A DNA stretch of 64,000 nt, from contig JAHQIW010003696.1 of the NCBI GenBank assembly GCA_019055375.1, positions 1-64,000 of the forward strand, read 5' to 3'. Positions 33,943-46,500 of this stretch are shown one piece after another. Within the stretch, counting starts at the first letter, position 1. Each line of letters opens with the position of its first letter. The notes under the pieces were generated by a model. It did no database searches. It was not told the DNA's origin and saw only the letters and a list, made by a program, of their open reading frames with translations. This DNA comes from Parelaphostrongylus tenuis. Lineage: Eukaryota; Nematoda; Chromadorea; Rhabditida; Metastrongylidae. Made by a program: the position numbers and the translations under genes.

Positions 33943-34050
33943 CGTCAGTCGTGCAACCGGTTACAGAGCGCACTCCTGGATAGTGTGGGATGCTGGTTCG
34001 AGGCCCATCAGACGCCAAGTTTTGCACATCACTTTACATCAGCAGGCTAG
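33943..34050 (+). mobile_element. tRNA-related SINE head (family B)
   Basis: GGCGTCAGTCGTGCAACCGG, a B-box GGTTCGAGGCC and a matching GACGCC end give a partial acceptor-stem-like pairing. The tail GTTTTGCACATCACTTTACA is shared with the copies at 1886 and 49458. Confidence 0.6.
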
Positions 34051-36300
34051 TCTGCAAAACCGTACAGCCGCTAGAAGCGGTTAGATTAAAAGAATTTTAT
34101 TTGAGAATTATCAGTCTGTTGAGAACGGTCTCAAAGCTATGCAAGAGCCACCTTTATTCATGAAGACGGGGTTGTTGAATTGAATAGTACGTGAAAAAGT
34201 AAATAAGATTGGGGAATCGCTCGCGGAAAACTATTTAGGGAAATACCGACGTGATAGCAGTGTGAACTCCTCAGAACTCAATACTAGTAGTTCAAATTAA
34301 CTTTGCGTAAGCGCCTACGTTGAAAATAAAGTAAGTCAAATTCGTCTATCCCTTCAGAAAGATTTTAAATGTATGCTCTAAGTTATTAGTAACATTATTC
34401 AATAATAGTATGTATTCAATTCTACCAGCTGTTCACGTTGATGATTTTTAGGTGAGATTTTCAACATAAGGTTAATAAAGTCTCAGCTCAGCTCATCACC
34501 ATCAAGCTGCTCCTTATCGAATAAGTGAACCGATTTCCAATGATGCAAGTGATTCCAATTAAAAGGTTAAACCATGACAGTATAAATCATAGTATTGTCA
34601 GAAAGAATGTTTTGAACTACTGCGAGGTTGGTACGTCAGTGATTTACGTACGTTTCGGGTACATTTACACGGACGTGTGAAGCTCTAAATGTCCTGAAAT
34701 TTACTGTCTGGCAATATTGGGTGCCTATAACGTGGTTTTGTCAAACCAGACGATTGTAAGGTAATAAGCACAGTGCTAAAATCTATGTCACAAACAAAGG
34801 TTGAAGAAAAAGTTTTAGGGGCACCTTAGTAATCATGAGATAACTCCCATGCATATCATGAGAAAATTAGTTTCTTATGTGGAATTTTCTCACTACGGCC
34901 AAGATATTATTTGTCGTTATCTTCACCTTGTTGCAAGCCTCCGCCATGCCCAACGATACAATCGAAGTTCGTGTTTTATTGCGTCATTATTGGAGAGAAG
35001 ATCTTCACAGAGAGCTGCAATCGGTGTAATAACAAAGTTTGAGGACTAACATGATCCAAAATTCAGCTGACCGATGCCAAATACTCATAGAAAACGATGG
35101 TCTTCATTTTTAAAAAAATTTCTTATTGTTTTTGTTAGTAATCCATGCGTAAGATTCCATTTTTTACAAGTGCCCCAGAACTTTCTTTCGAACCTAATAA
35201 AAAAGCCGACGAAGTGAACACGAGAACATAATGAGAATCAGTAAAAATAAAACGAAATTGTAACCATCAACCGTATCTACAAAATAACCATGAGGAAATG
35301 TGGCGATGTGGAAGGTTTTTTTTAAATAATCTCTGCAGTTCCTTATGTTAAGACTTGTTTTGGGTGTGGAGTTGTGATATCGAAAAGAAACCTCATCTTT
35401 CAGCATGGAAGTTTGCATTTTCACTTAAGAGCTCACTTCGGATTATAGTCGTAAAAATCCTAATCAGCTACCAATTTTTATTTTGCTCATCAACAAGTAT
35501 AAAGCTTAACTAAAGCCGCTTTCCAACAGCGAGAATGTGTTTTGACTTTCTGCTGAATCTGCGAATCTCTCTATGTTCAGTTTCTTTAATGCATTTATTA
35601 TGTTCATATTATTCGATGACAGTAATGTACTTCGCAATCATCGGGGAATATAGGAGGATAAAGTTTCAGTTTATTACAAAATATTGTAGGATGCTCGATT
35701 AGAGTTCTGATTCCGGAATTCTGTCATCTGAAATTTCATAACAAACATGACAAAAAAATTTTCTTCTGCTGTATCACATCAGAGTTATGGTCCACTTTGA
35801 CCATTTTATGCTAATCAGTTACTGTTTTTGAGCCAATCATAACAAAACTGGTCCCATAATGAAGTGTGCTATAATAACTTTAGAACTTAGAGATTCACGG
35901 GTTTCATTTGATCCAGGCCTAAGTAATCCCTTCAAAAGCATAAAAAATAATCTCACAATGGGTTTGTCGGGAAGCATTGAACTAATGATGTTTCATAGAT
36001 CCAGGCAGGCGACTGCAAATATCACATCCACAAATAATTCAAAACTTTGCGGACATGGTGTGGTTGAAATATGGATGTCAACAGTGATTAATCATTTGAT
36101 TTTTATTAAGTGGTAATAGGGAGAATGCGAAGCTCTACCATCGAAGAGGCTCAAGATGGCAACTATTCATTTGTTGCTGTTTTTGTAAAATGAACCCCGT
36201 CGGAACCTCGTAAGCCTTTAATAATTTATTTTCTAATTATGTGAAAACCCATCATTTCACAAGGAAGATGGAGCTGCTATGACATTGACACTTAAATTCT
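34050..36300. other. Region without assignable genes
   Basis: A fragment near 34621 (GCGAGGTTGGTACGTCAGTG, TTACGTACGTTTCGG) belongs to a dispersed repeat also seen near 55440. Open frames at 34849, 35194 (minus) and 35859 have no recognisable domain. Confidence 0.35.
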
Positions 36301-36688
36301 TTGTCTCTTGTAACGACTCTTTAGCAGAGTTGAGTCATGAAATATGGTCAGATAGCCAAGAACAGGTCAAGAAATTGGAATTGGAAGGATTGGCACAAGC
36401 AAGCTGTAAGTTTACAATCTTCAACGAGTTGACTCTTGTGTATCTATTGTGAATGGACATCAGTTGAAATTTTAACGATTAAGCTTGTTGTTCTTTATGT
36501 ATTCGATTGAACGAGTTTTTACGTCTTTGTAAATAAGTTGATCTCTAAACGGACAAGATCTAAACTGATATTAACGCCCACTTTTTGAACTCCAGTTGAA
36601 ATTAGATCAATATAGCAAAATAAGTCGTGAAAGATCCATCTTCATTGTGACAGATCATCTGAAAACTTCGTTATGAATATTCATATAG

Positions 36689-37096
36689 GATTTCACAAAT
36701 TTGAAGAACAAAGACGAAGCAACTAGTTGGGTGTCTCTTTCAAGTTCCTCCAATAGGTGGTCTGACTCTGCTGGAGTACCAGACAGATTTCAGGATTATA
36801 ATAGTGCAGGCCAAGACCTGAATGCCGTGATTAACTCGTTGTGGAAGGAAATTCTTCTTGAAACCTGTCCAGTAAATATTCTACACTGGATACCAACGTT
36901 TCCATTGCCCTCCTTCTTTAAGTGAAAGATTGGACGGCCTTCGTGATCCTAGCAACATCTGTATGCATAATTGATTAATACTAATTACAAATTTATGACT
37001 AGGGCGAACATCAAGAAGAAAAGCTGAATAGGGCTTTCAGAGCAAAAAAGCAGCTTACAAGAATAGTGCTGACATTGCCTGATGGAACAATTCCGG
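36689..37096 (+). CDS. Unrecognised coding candidate, two exons
   Basis: Two exon-like blocks join in phase. 36689-36871 (61 codons, after TCATATAG, before GTAAAT) includes DEATSWVSLSSSSNRWSDS and LNAVINSLWKEILLETC. 37003-37096 (after GACTAG, before GTGTAG) includes EEKLNRAFRAKKQLTRIVLT and LPDGTIPG. A third possible exon at 36325-36405 (ELSHEIWSDSQEQVKKLELE) does not join in phase, so either another exon intervenes or it is spurious. I do not recognise the family. The helical, charged character suggests a coiled-coil or adaptor protein, but that is a guess. No start or stop was identified. Confidence 0.35.
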
Positions 37097-37344
37097 GTGT
37101 AGTTGGTTTTTTCTTAAGCCTGATGTTGATTCACATAGCTGAATGGAAACCAGTTCACATTCATAAATGATGACTTTGGGAAAAAGATAAATAATCTATC
37201 GAGGATGTTAAGGAGCGTATAAAATCGTCTATGAGCGCAAAGAAAATTTAGTGTAAGATGATCTAGGGATTTATATCCATATTGTGCCAGAAAACGTCCA
37301 CCAATGTTCTGTGTCTTAGATATACCCATTGATGTAAATTGCCG

Positions 37345-37440
37345 TGCAAAACTTTTGCGTCATCTGGGAGTTGAACTCACATTTCATCCTATACAGGGAC
37401 GTGTGCTCAAACCGTTGCACTACAGACGCAGACGAATTTC
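37345..37440 (-). mobile_element. tRNA-related SINE head (family B)
   Basis: The inverse B-box GGGAGTTGAACTC, then CCTATACAGGGACGTGTGCTC and an inverse A-box in TTGCACTACAGACGC. Confidence 0.5.
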
Positions 37441-37449
37441 TGTGTTTAT

Positions 37450-40400
37450 GTCGTCAAGCAGCGGTGCCATCGCTGTGCTGATTATTTCAACTCTGTTAGA
37501 AGATCAAGGACCCCTGCTGGAACTCTCCATATAATTGCTTTTAAACTGGCCAGCATAACAAGCGTTATTACTCAAATTTGTCCTTCACTATAGTGTTATT
37601 TCACAGAAGTAAAATTTTGGTTGGGAATAAGGCGGAAAGTCGGAAAAGTCCTTTCTTTGAACTCTCTCTTTTTAACTCTTCTTTGCACTTCATGAGTCAG
37701 AAGGAAAAGAAGTAAAGAGAGAATTGGCAAAGCTTTAGGATACGAGCAAAGAGAATCAATAAGTTTTCAATAAGCCGATTGGTTTGCAGTGCAAGACTGA
37801 TAAAGTGTTAATACATGAAAATTCACCAAAGGAATGCAAGAATTGCTCAAATCAGCAAAGCTTGACTAACTGAAATCTTGGACGTGGTCCCCTGCTGAAA
37901 CTTTCATATTACTTACTTTGAATTTGGACTGATTGACAACTAGGGCGCCATGCTAATCATGTCGATACACAGTACATTTTATTCGTAATGTAAAGTACCA
38001 AAATTTTGCCATACAAAAAAGTTCGGAACAGAAATTTCTCCAGGAGCCACTCTCATGACGTTATGCGGAATGTATCCATTCTACTACTATTAGAAGGTTT
38101 GTACCTTTTGCATGAATTCAATAAATGTGCTCCTAAGACTTCAAGTGGCCGTTAAATAACTCACACAGCAAATCGTAAAATGCTTTGAAGTTGATCTTTC
38201 GTCCATATAATACCGTTCTTATCAGCATAGTTGAGGCCGCGTTTGCTTTGAGGAGCGATCTAACCAGTAAGCGAATAATATCCGATTGAAAATAACGTTT
38301 TTCAAATCAGGTGATAAGGTTCCATTGCCAATAACAACATTTATAAATTTGGAAAAGTATACTGTAGTACAGTAGTATACTCCAAATTAAATGTTGAATT
38401 GACTCATGTGAATGACAGATTTATTTCTAATGATTACTTTTTTTGGCAATAATTTTCCTTTTATCTAAAGATTAGTGTATGTGTCAACTCGAAAGAAGTT
38501 ATGACTGATAAGAGAAAATTGATTCGTTACGAGAATCCTTCGCTGGAGATCATCGAGGGCGACAGAACTGAGTTCTTATAATCTTCCCGATAAATTCATC
38601 ATTGTTATGGATAATGTATAGCGAAATGTCGTACAACCGTACAACATGTTTACTGCTGTGCAAACATGAGCGAACGGTTCAAATCTCTAATTATTGACGA
38701 TAAAGATGATCCGGATTTCGTAAATGACCAAGCTCATCGCATCATTACTAACTGCGATGTTCCAGCCATGTGTGTGGTGTAATTTAAGTGATAGTAAATC
38801 TCTATATCTATGGTGCTCTGTTTATGAAAGTAAATAAATTTAGTAATCAGTTTTGTTGCCATCTATGTAAATCGATTCGTTAGAGAACTTTGGCGAAAAA
38901 CTTCCATTTCAAATCAAAGCTTTCGCTTTCTCTCGTGTTCCACTTAACTTATCAGCGCTGACCTCGTCACCACAGGTTGTTGTTCCACGACAGCCACTTC
39001 TCCCTATTCCATTTGAATAAGTCGGCTTTGTTTCTCTTGTCATAAGTTTATTTTAGCGCGTCTTAACAGTTTTTTGTAATCAATTCCTTTTGTCGTATTC
39101 TTCATACACGGAGGCTTTTGGAGTTTTGCCTATGATTTCGGTTGCTGTTTGATGATCTTTTCGTCTACGTCACAAACGCTGGATAAAATAAGCCTTGTCG
39201 TTGAATAGTGCTGAAGAAAATATGCCTTGGAGTTCAGAAGGCGCCATGCTTGAACATTTCGACCTGGATCAGCTATAGTCAGCTGATTGAATATAAGCTT
39301 GTACGATTCTATTGGACCCGGGACACTGCGAGATTTGGTGAGAATACGACGGTGTGGAGCCACAATGGTACTCGTGATGAAAGAGCATTACTACTACTGG
39401 GCTACCCGTTTTTCTGCTCTGCTGCATCAGTTTGGAATTGTATTTTATAGAGCTTTAGTCCAAACAAGTGAGGTCCGAGCTATCTGCCTTCTATCGGCTT
39501 CGGCAGTCAGAGCTCATTTCAAATGGTCAAAATTGGACGAAATTCAATAAGCTTTCCACCGCTCGCTTCGGAATGTTGTTTATTTCGATTCCTAACCAAT
39601 CAGATAAACTTTCATGCATAGAATCATAGCAGACTGAAAGCTAATGAGATCCGATCTCTTTTACCACCTTGTGTAAACAATATACACTTTATTTCTTGTT
39701 GGTTCTTCTTTTTTATTGAATATAAAAGCAGGTAACCATCTTTATCACAAAAAGACTACGATTATTCCAAGACGAATAGGAATACGTTAGTTCAAAATGA
39801 ATGATAATTCAACTATTCTAAGATGTCTCCAAAATCTTGCAAAAAAAAATAGCTATATAACTTAACGTCTCACCTTTCTATTAGTCATTTTCTACTTCTT
39901 TACTAGCACACGAAATAATCTGCTCAGGTGATAATCATGTTGGAAAGTTCAGAAACAGTTCCCGTCTTTCTTATTCACTGTAATTCTTCTTCATGGACCC
40001 ATTTAAGCCCATGTGAAGATCCACAAAATTTATTAAATAGAAATAATCGTGTTGACTTGTCACTTATCTGAAATTGCAAAAATGGCTTACTTTTTAATGT
40101 AGGATAATCTGCTTTATTCTAAATATGATGGTATTTTCTGTAAGTTCTCATCTCTGAATACCAAATGGCAAGCTTCAGTGAAATCCACGATTTAAGGCGA
40201 TATTCTGACTCAAACACTCGAGATTATTTGCTTTCCCTGGAGGCTCTGTTCCAGTTCTCTTGTTGCCACATACATTTAGCCTATTATTTCGCACGAGCCA
40301 TCCATATATGAGGAGATGATCATGTTGTAGAACATCATCCGACCGGGTGGTCGGCGTGATGGTGGGTTTTCCCGCGCTGTCAACGTGCATCCGAACTCCG

Positions 40401-40500
40401 CCCACCACCAGCAGGCCGCATTGCCATTGATTTCGGCCGCTGTCTCGAAGAGCTTCATCTTCAAACACTACGAATTTCGTCATTTCAGAACTCTCTCTAG
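37450..40500. other. Region without assignable genes
   Basis: Two short plus-strand ORFs with ATG, at 38504-38581 (26 codons with stop, MTDKRKLIRYENPSLEIIEG) and 38667-38783 (MSERFKSLIIDDKDDPDFVN), have coding-like composition but no detectable partner exons. Overlapping frames at 39130-39550 on both strands are unassigned. The last 100 bases should include the promoter and 5' UTR of the SH3BGR-like gene. Confidence 0.3.
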
Positions 40501-40531
40501 TGCTCTATCAGAGCTTTTCCCCGACAACGCG

Positions 40532-43500
40532 ATGGCACCATTGAAGGTCTTTATCGCCAGTATCACTGCGAACGCTGAGGTGAGATCATTTCAGTCGCAT
40601 TGTTGCTTTTTCACTTTCGTTTTCTTTCCCTCGCTACTTGTTCATAAAACTAAGTAAACAAGCCTTCTTTCACTGGATTTGTTCAAAAATCGAATTTTTA
40701 TGTTTTTTGTGTCAAGATGCATTTTGTGCCAGGACGTCGTGAAGCTAATGAAACCATCCATCTTTCCAGATTTTTCCTCTGCACATTCATAGAAAGTGTC
40801 TTTCCAATGCCTGAATCTTGTAGATGTTGAGCCGGTTGTAGTATGGCAGTTTTTTCCTTCTCACTGCTGCAGCTGTCGTTTTCTGCAGTCTCTAGAAAAC
40901 GAAAAACAGTCTAGATAGTTGCGAAGGTTCAGTATGCTCGTATATCAAAATTCTAAAAACTTAGGAAAAAAAATAATTTTTTAGCTAGAGTTTCACATTT
41001 TTATAATCAAATTTTCTCGTGTTGTCTTCGTACTATAGTTTAGTTTTTTCTATCTGATTGACAAGGCTGACTTTCACAGTCCACAATCGAGCTATAGATA
41101 CTTAGCTCTTGAATTTTTTGACAAATTCTGGAAAAGATTTATAGGCGAAATTCTCACTCATCTTCACTGCATGTCACTGATCATCTTTTGCTGATCACTT
41201 GCACTTTCAGGTAATTATTTATTTTTACATATTCACTATACCACTCAAAGGTCAGTTTACGAAAGCCTTACAGTACTCCGATTAAATACCTCATTATCCA
41301 ACCAAGCTTTCATCATTGAGCTTTCAGCTGGACTTCTCCATAGTGATGAATTGCCGATTGCTGCATAATCACCGCATCAAACCCTCTATTTTATTCGTCT
41401 CCTCAGGCTATTAGATCTTTTCATTTCTAACAAAAAATGTCTGAACTAGGTGGATAACCGCGCGAAAATTTTAAGAGCACCGTCAAATTCCTGTGAGGTA
41501 GGCAGGATATCGAAAGACCTCTCTTTTATGGACAGCTTGCTGCTAAGCACTGCTTCTCTCGCTTCTTATTCGTAACCGGAAACCGGTCTGTCGGAATTTC
41601 CTCGATTAGGTGTTATATACACGGGCTGATGGAATTGGGTGCATAATACGCCAACTCTCCCACTTTTTCCTCCCAGCACTCCGCCTCCAACAAGTCGACC
41701 ACCTCGCAAACATAACAGCGTAACAGTGAATGGGTTAGAATAATAAGTGTTTTTAGAAATGTCTTCCCCTGAAAAAGGATCTCATTCTTTTAACAGTTAA
41801 CGACCGAAACGCGTTCCTCAAAAAACGTTAACAATCTTTTGATAACTAGAAATTTAACGACTTCATAATGTAATCTACGCATGGAAACGACTGCCCAAAA
41901 GTGACTAAGGTTTTATGACCGCTATTTGAGTTTCAAAGCTGTTTAGAATTGAATCCTCTGAATAAAACGAAAAAGACTAGTTTTTTGAATGTGCATAGGA
42001 AAATCCGGCCGCCATAAACGTAAACAACGCATAGGGGGACACTATTGTGTTCTAATTGAATTCACAGTTATCCGCTTGTTTGAATGCTTTCATTTTTGGG
42101 ATAAGAGTCCCTACGTGAAAGAGAGCAAAAAACCGTTCAAAAATACTAATCAAACAGCAGGAATTTTTGGAAATTTTTTAGATTGGAACACTTCTAATCG
42201 CAGAAGATCACTCTGAGCTAAAATGTGTTAATTTAGAGTTGAAAGCGAGCGGCGTTTTTGTGCTGTGAGTGGAAAAAACTCACGTCAAACCCATGTGATC
42301 ATTTTTGTCTACATTATAGCGTATTAGTTGTATTTATCATCTATAATCCTAGCAGAAAAACTTCAGCAGGATCAGCAACTTTTAAGTTGTCCAGCGTATG
42401 CATGAGAGGCCTAATGGAGTGAGCTCTGCTCCCTCGAGGAATGGGTAAATCATCACAGTCTTGCTACGGTGCCCTTCATTTTTTTTCTTCCAGTAAAAAA
42501 CTTCATCGATAGCTGGATGATCTATGTTTTGTTTCATTACTGGGAGCAGAAAATGGAATTGCTTCTAAAACACGACCTCCTTGACAATATTGAATCTCCT
42601 TGAGCTATTCAACATGAGATTGAAATCCAGATACTGATTTTTCTGCCGAAGTTATGAAAGTGTTTTGGTGGGTTGAAGTGTCAGTTGGACCTTTTGAGTA
42701 GGCTTCGAAGAAGGCGAAGCAATCAAAAAGTCAATCAGTTACAGCATTCATCAATAGCATTCTGTTTCCTTGTAAAACTCTAATTCATTGATCAATGCCG
42801 AATATAATAGACTACTTCTAATTTCGTTTGTTTATTCGTTGTACGACGATTTATTTCAGTTGTAAACACTGTGAAAAACCGCTTTGAGTGTAATCCAACA
42901 TAATCGACGATACTGAAAGGTATTTAGCCAAGCAGTGAAAAATCGATAGTCTATAAATGTAATTCCGAATCGTTCGTTCATTAGCAGATAGTCCATAAGT
43001 GAATCGAGTACTGACCATTTGTATCACAAATAAACAGTACACGAAGCAAAGTTTCTTCATTGTAATGGAAAGAGACTTGAGCTATTCAGGAAAGGTTTAT
43101 GGCGGCTTTCTAAGGATTTCTTCCCGGAGCCATTTTTAAAATTTCTTCGAAGCCCCATAAACAACCAGATGGTTTTATGTCTTAGACTGAAATTTTCCAC
43201 ACAATGCCCTTGACGATGAGACGATTCCGGCACTTAAGTCTCTCAGGGTGAAGGGCGGACGTGGACGAGTTTCTTTGTTTACTTTCTTGTCGAAAGTGTT
43301 GATGAACGAACAAAAGGAAGTGATTTTTGATGCGTTTTGATTGTTGCCGACCTCATCAGCTGCAGGAAACTGGTTTGGTTTGGCGTCAGCTTAACCCTGA
43401 ATCGGAACCGGGTGGGTGTCGTGTAACTAAGGTGACTTATCACTTTGGTGAGAACTAGGGAAGCACCAGAGAGGATCTCGATGAGATTTCCACAGTTGAG

Positions 43501-46500
43501 ATTATTTTGTTAGAGGTCGATAACGACAACTAAATGTCGTATGTTACTGCTGGATTTAGGAAACCAAACTAATAACCCGTAAATAATAGTTTTATCGCCA
43601 CCAATTTAACGTCGTTGTTTGGGTATCTGATTTTCCTCCGTTAATTTCTTTACCACTAAAAAGGTTCAAAACAGAAATTCCTTCCAACTTACTTTCTCTA
43701 GCATTTGAATGAACCGAACATAATGATCTATTATTAAGTCTTTGATAAGCTACATCAATACTGTGATATAGTATTTACTCCAAAATTTTCAACGTTTAAG
43801 TGGATTACGTCTTTTCTATCTGTAGCTTCACTTTCTAAAAAATTGTGGCAGATGTTGATATGAATTAAGAAACATGTAAAATTATTGAAAAAAAAACAAG
43901 AAGGTTTGATCGGTCACTTGAAATCTATGATAATATCATCTGGTTGAAAATAATCACACCTCACATGACTTAGATTGGTGTAACCTTCTTGATGTGGCAA
44001 GTCGTCTCCTCCTATTTACTGATTGACGTTGATGGGGTGAGTAAACAGAAATAGACTTACTCGACATTACCTTAATAAGACCCAAATCTGTGCCTTATAT
44101 GACGATGCTGAGTTGAAAAACAAATTATGGATTTTTGAAACACTTATGACGAAGCTGCATGTTTTGAACGAATCTTTGTGGTTTTTTTTTTGGAAACTAG
44201 AGTTTTTCAGAACAAGTAGTCTTGACAAGCTTACAGATGAGATTTTGAGCTACCAATTAAGGGCTTAAATGGTTTTTTTCATGGCCATTTGGCCTCTTAA
44301 AGATTGTTCAGACTTAGATTTTCTTGGAGAAATTTAGAGAAAATCCAATTCAATTAGATTTTCAATGAAATCCGATAAAGATAAAAGTTTTCTACGCTTT
44401 GATGGCATCATCGTTTTTCGCTAGACAAATCGTACTCATTCAATCACACTGTCGCTCGAGTTATGAGTTCTAAGAAAAAATAGCGGAAATAATCAAAAAT
44501 TTACTCTGAAAATGTCGATGTAATTGACCTAGATCTGCACAGCAAATCCTAAAAGATTCTATTTCAAGGCGATGAATTCACAGTGAGCTAAGATATGATA
44601 GTTTGATATTGCAGTGCCACAAGAGTTGCAGCCATGCATGCATTAGCGTAAATGCATGTCATCCCATTCTCGGTCTCACTGTTCTTATTTATTTCTGTCT
44701 TTACTTCGAAATCTCAAATATTGTTTGTTTATGGAAATGTCTTTGGTATATGTACGTAGTGGGATCGCTTTGTAGACATATTCCCTGTGTGAGCAAATCG
44801 AATTAAATTTTCCAAATTCTAACGCCATTGTTAGTATTGAAAGTAGGTTTTTTTCTTTAGAAAAAAGGGTACCTCCAAAAATCAAACGTTAGAAGATCCA
44901 TTTCAAACGTAATGAAATTTCGACTTAGAGAAATTTTCTGTCACTTTTTCCCACTAAGTAATCTACGCGCCCACCTACCTATTTCGACGAGTCGATGTCT
45001 TTCTCTGGAAAACTATTTTCCGGAAAAGAATCTTTTAAATGATTTATGCTTAGATTTCCTGCCAGTATGTCATAGTTTTGCTACAAATTGAAAGATTCAA
45101 TATATAATACCAGAAATATATTTCGAAAGAAAAAAACAAAGGCTTTGGTAGTTATTGTTAGGATGTCTAGTCCAGATTGTTAGCCGACCGAGCTTCTAAT
45201 AGATAGCCGTTATCGGGAGAGATGAAGGCTATTCATACCAAAGACTTCTCAAACGGAGTATGCATATTCGTCACATTAAGCGGATGGTTGACAAGCATGA
45301 GACCGAGTGGTTCGTTTACCCCGTCCTTTCAAAAAGAAATTAAATCATTCTGCCAGTATTGATCTTACTATCGATTATCACATCAGGATACCGAATGGCA
45401 CGAATGGAATCGATTGTCGTCGTAGTCAGATCTGAAGAAGCTCTCCGGGCTGTCTGTCATCCATCGGCATCGGCTACCGTCGCGGTCGTTTGCGATCACC
45501 TAGTATTGTTAAGTAAACGGACGTCATATTTAATGGGAATGCGCTGATCGTCCCATCTGCTCATCATCTATGTTGCACAGCTTCTTCAGTCGTAAATCGT
45601 AAAACACGTGCTCACACTCATTTGAATAAAGAAAAGATAATTTATGCAAATGACTTTCATTTGACTTCGCCGTGAATTATCAGTGTGCTTTTCGGACTTT
45701 TCATGGCTTACGAGGTTGATAATTACGTTTCTCTGCTTCACTCTCATAGCGTTTATTGAGTCTTCTAGCGAATATTTCAGACGAATGGATAACTTGTTCG
45801 GATATTATTCCGATGTCTTTGTCTTCACCAGAGCTGTGATTCGAGTCAACTGTCGGCAGTAGATCGTTCTCGTCGGGTTGTCTCCGTAGTCTCCCGAATC
45901 AAATCCTCTTAAGTGGATCCCGCTCGAAGGAAATAGGCTCACTATGTGGCTTCTTTTATGTAGGACGATTGTTTCCTGATGCTGTAGATGAATAGCAGTA
46001 ATTTGTTTTCATCTTGGCAATCCATTTCATAGCAGTCGACAAAACATTGGCCAGAATACAAGAAGCAATAACTTCATACTAAAGCGATCTCAATTTCATG
46101 AAAACCTAGGAATGTTCGCCACATGGACGTTATTATGGAGCTCGCGTTAGCTGAGAGATCTGAAAAGCACATTAATTTTGTGAGCCGAGGTATAAAAGAA
46201 GACCACAGAGTAAGGTTACTTCATTTGAGCCGGCTCCACTGAGAAAGTTTCAACTCTTGCGATTACGGAGACCACAATACAAAGAGGAACGACTATAAGC
46301 AATCTAGTCGAATTATTAGTTCTAAAGAAGACGAAGGCGTTGGAACTTCAGCCGAATAAACACCGCAATCTCGTGCAACTGCAAAATTTGAAAAACACAC
46401 TGAGAAGAAATAAGTTGCAAAATATCAATTTCAGCTCTTAGACGAAGGAAACTTTCGCATAATAGCAATCACTTCCTACGAGCTTCTGCAAATGTAAGAG

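Noticed and set aside
40385..40531. Upstream ATG as the start of the SH3BGR-like protein
   Set aside because: It would add 49 residues lacking family similarity. The conserved domain begins directly at the ATG at 40532. Not fully excluded.
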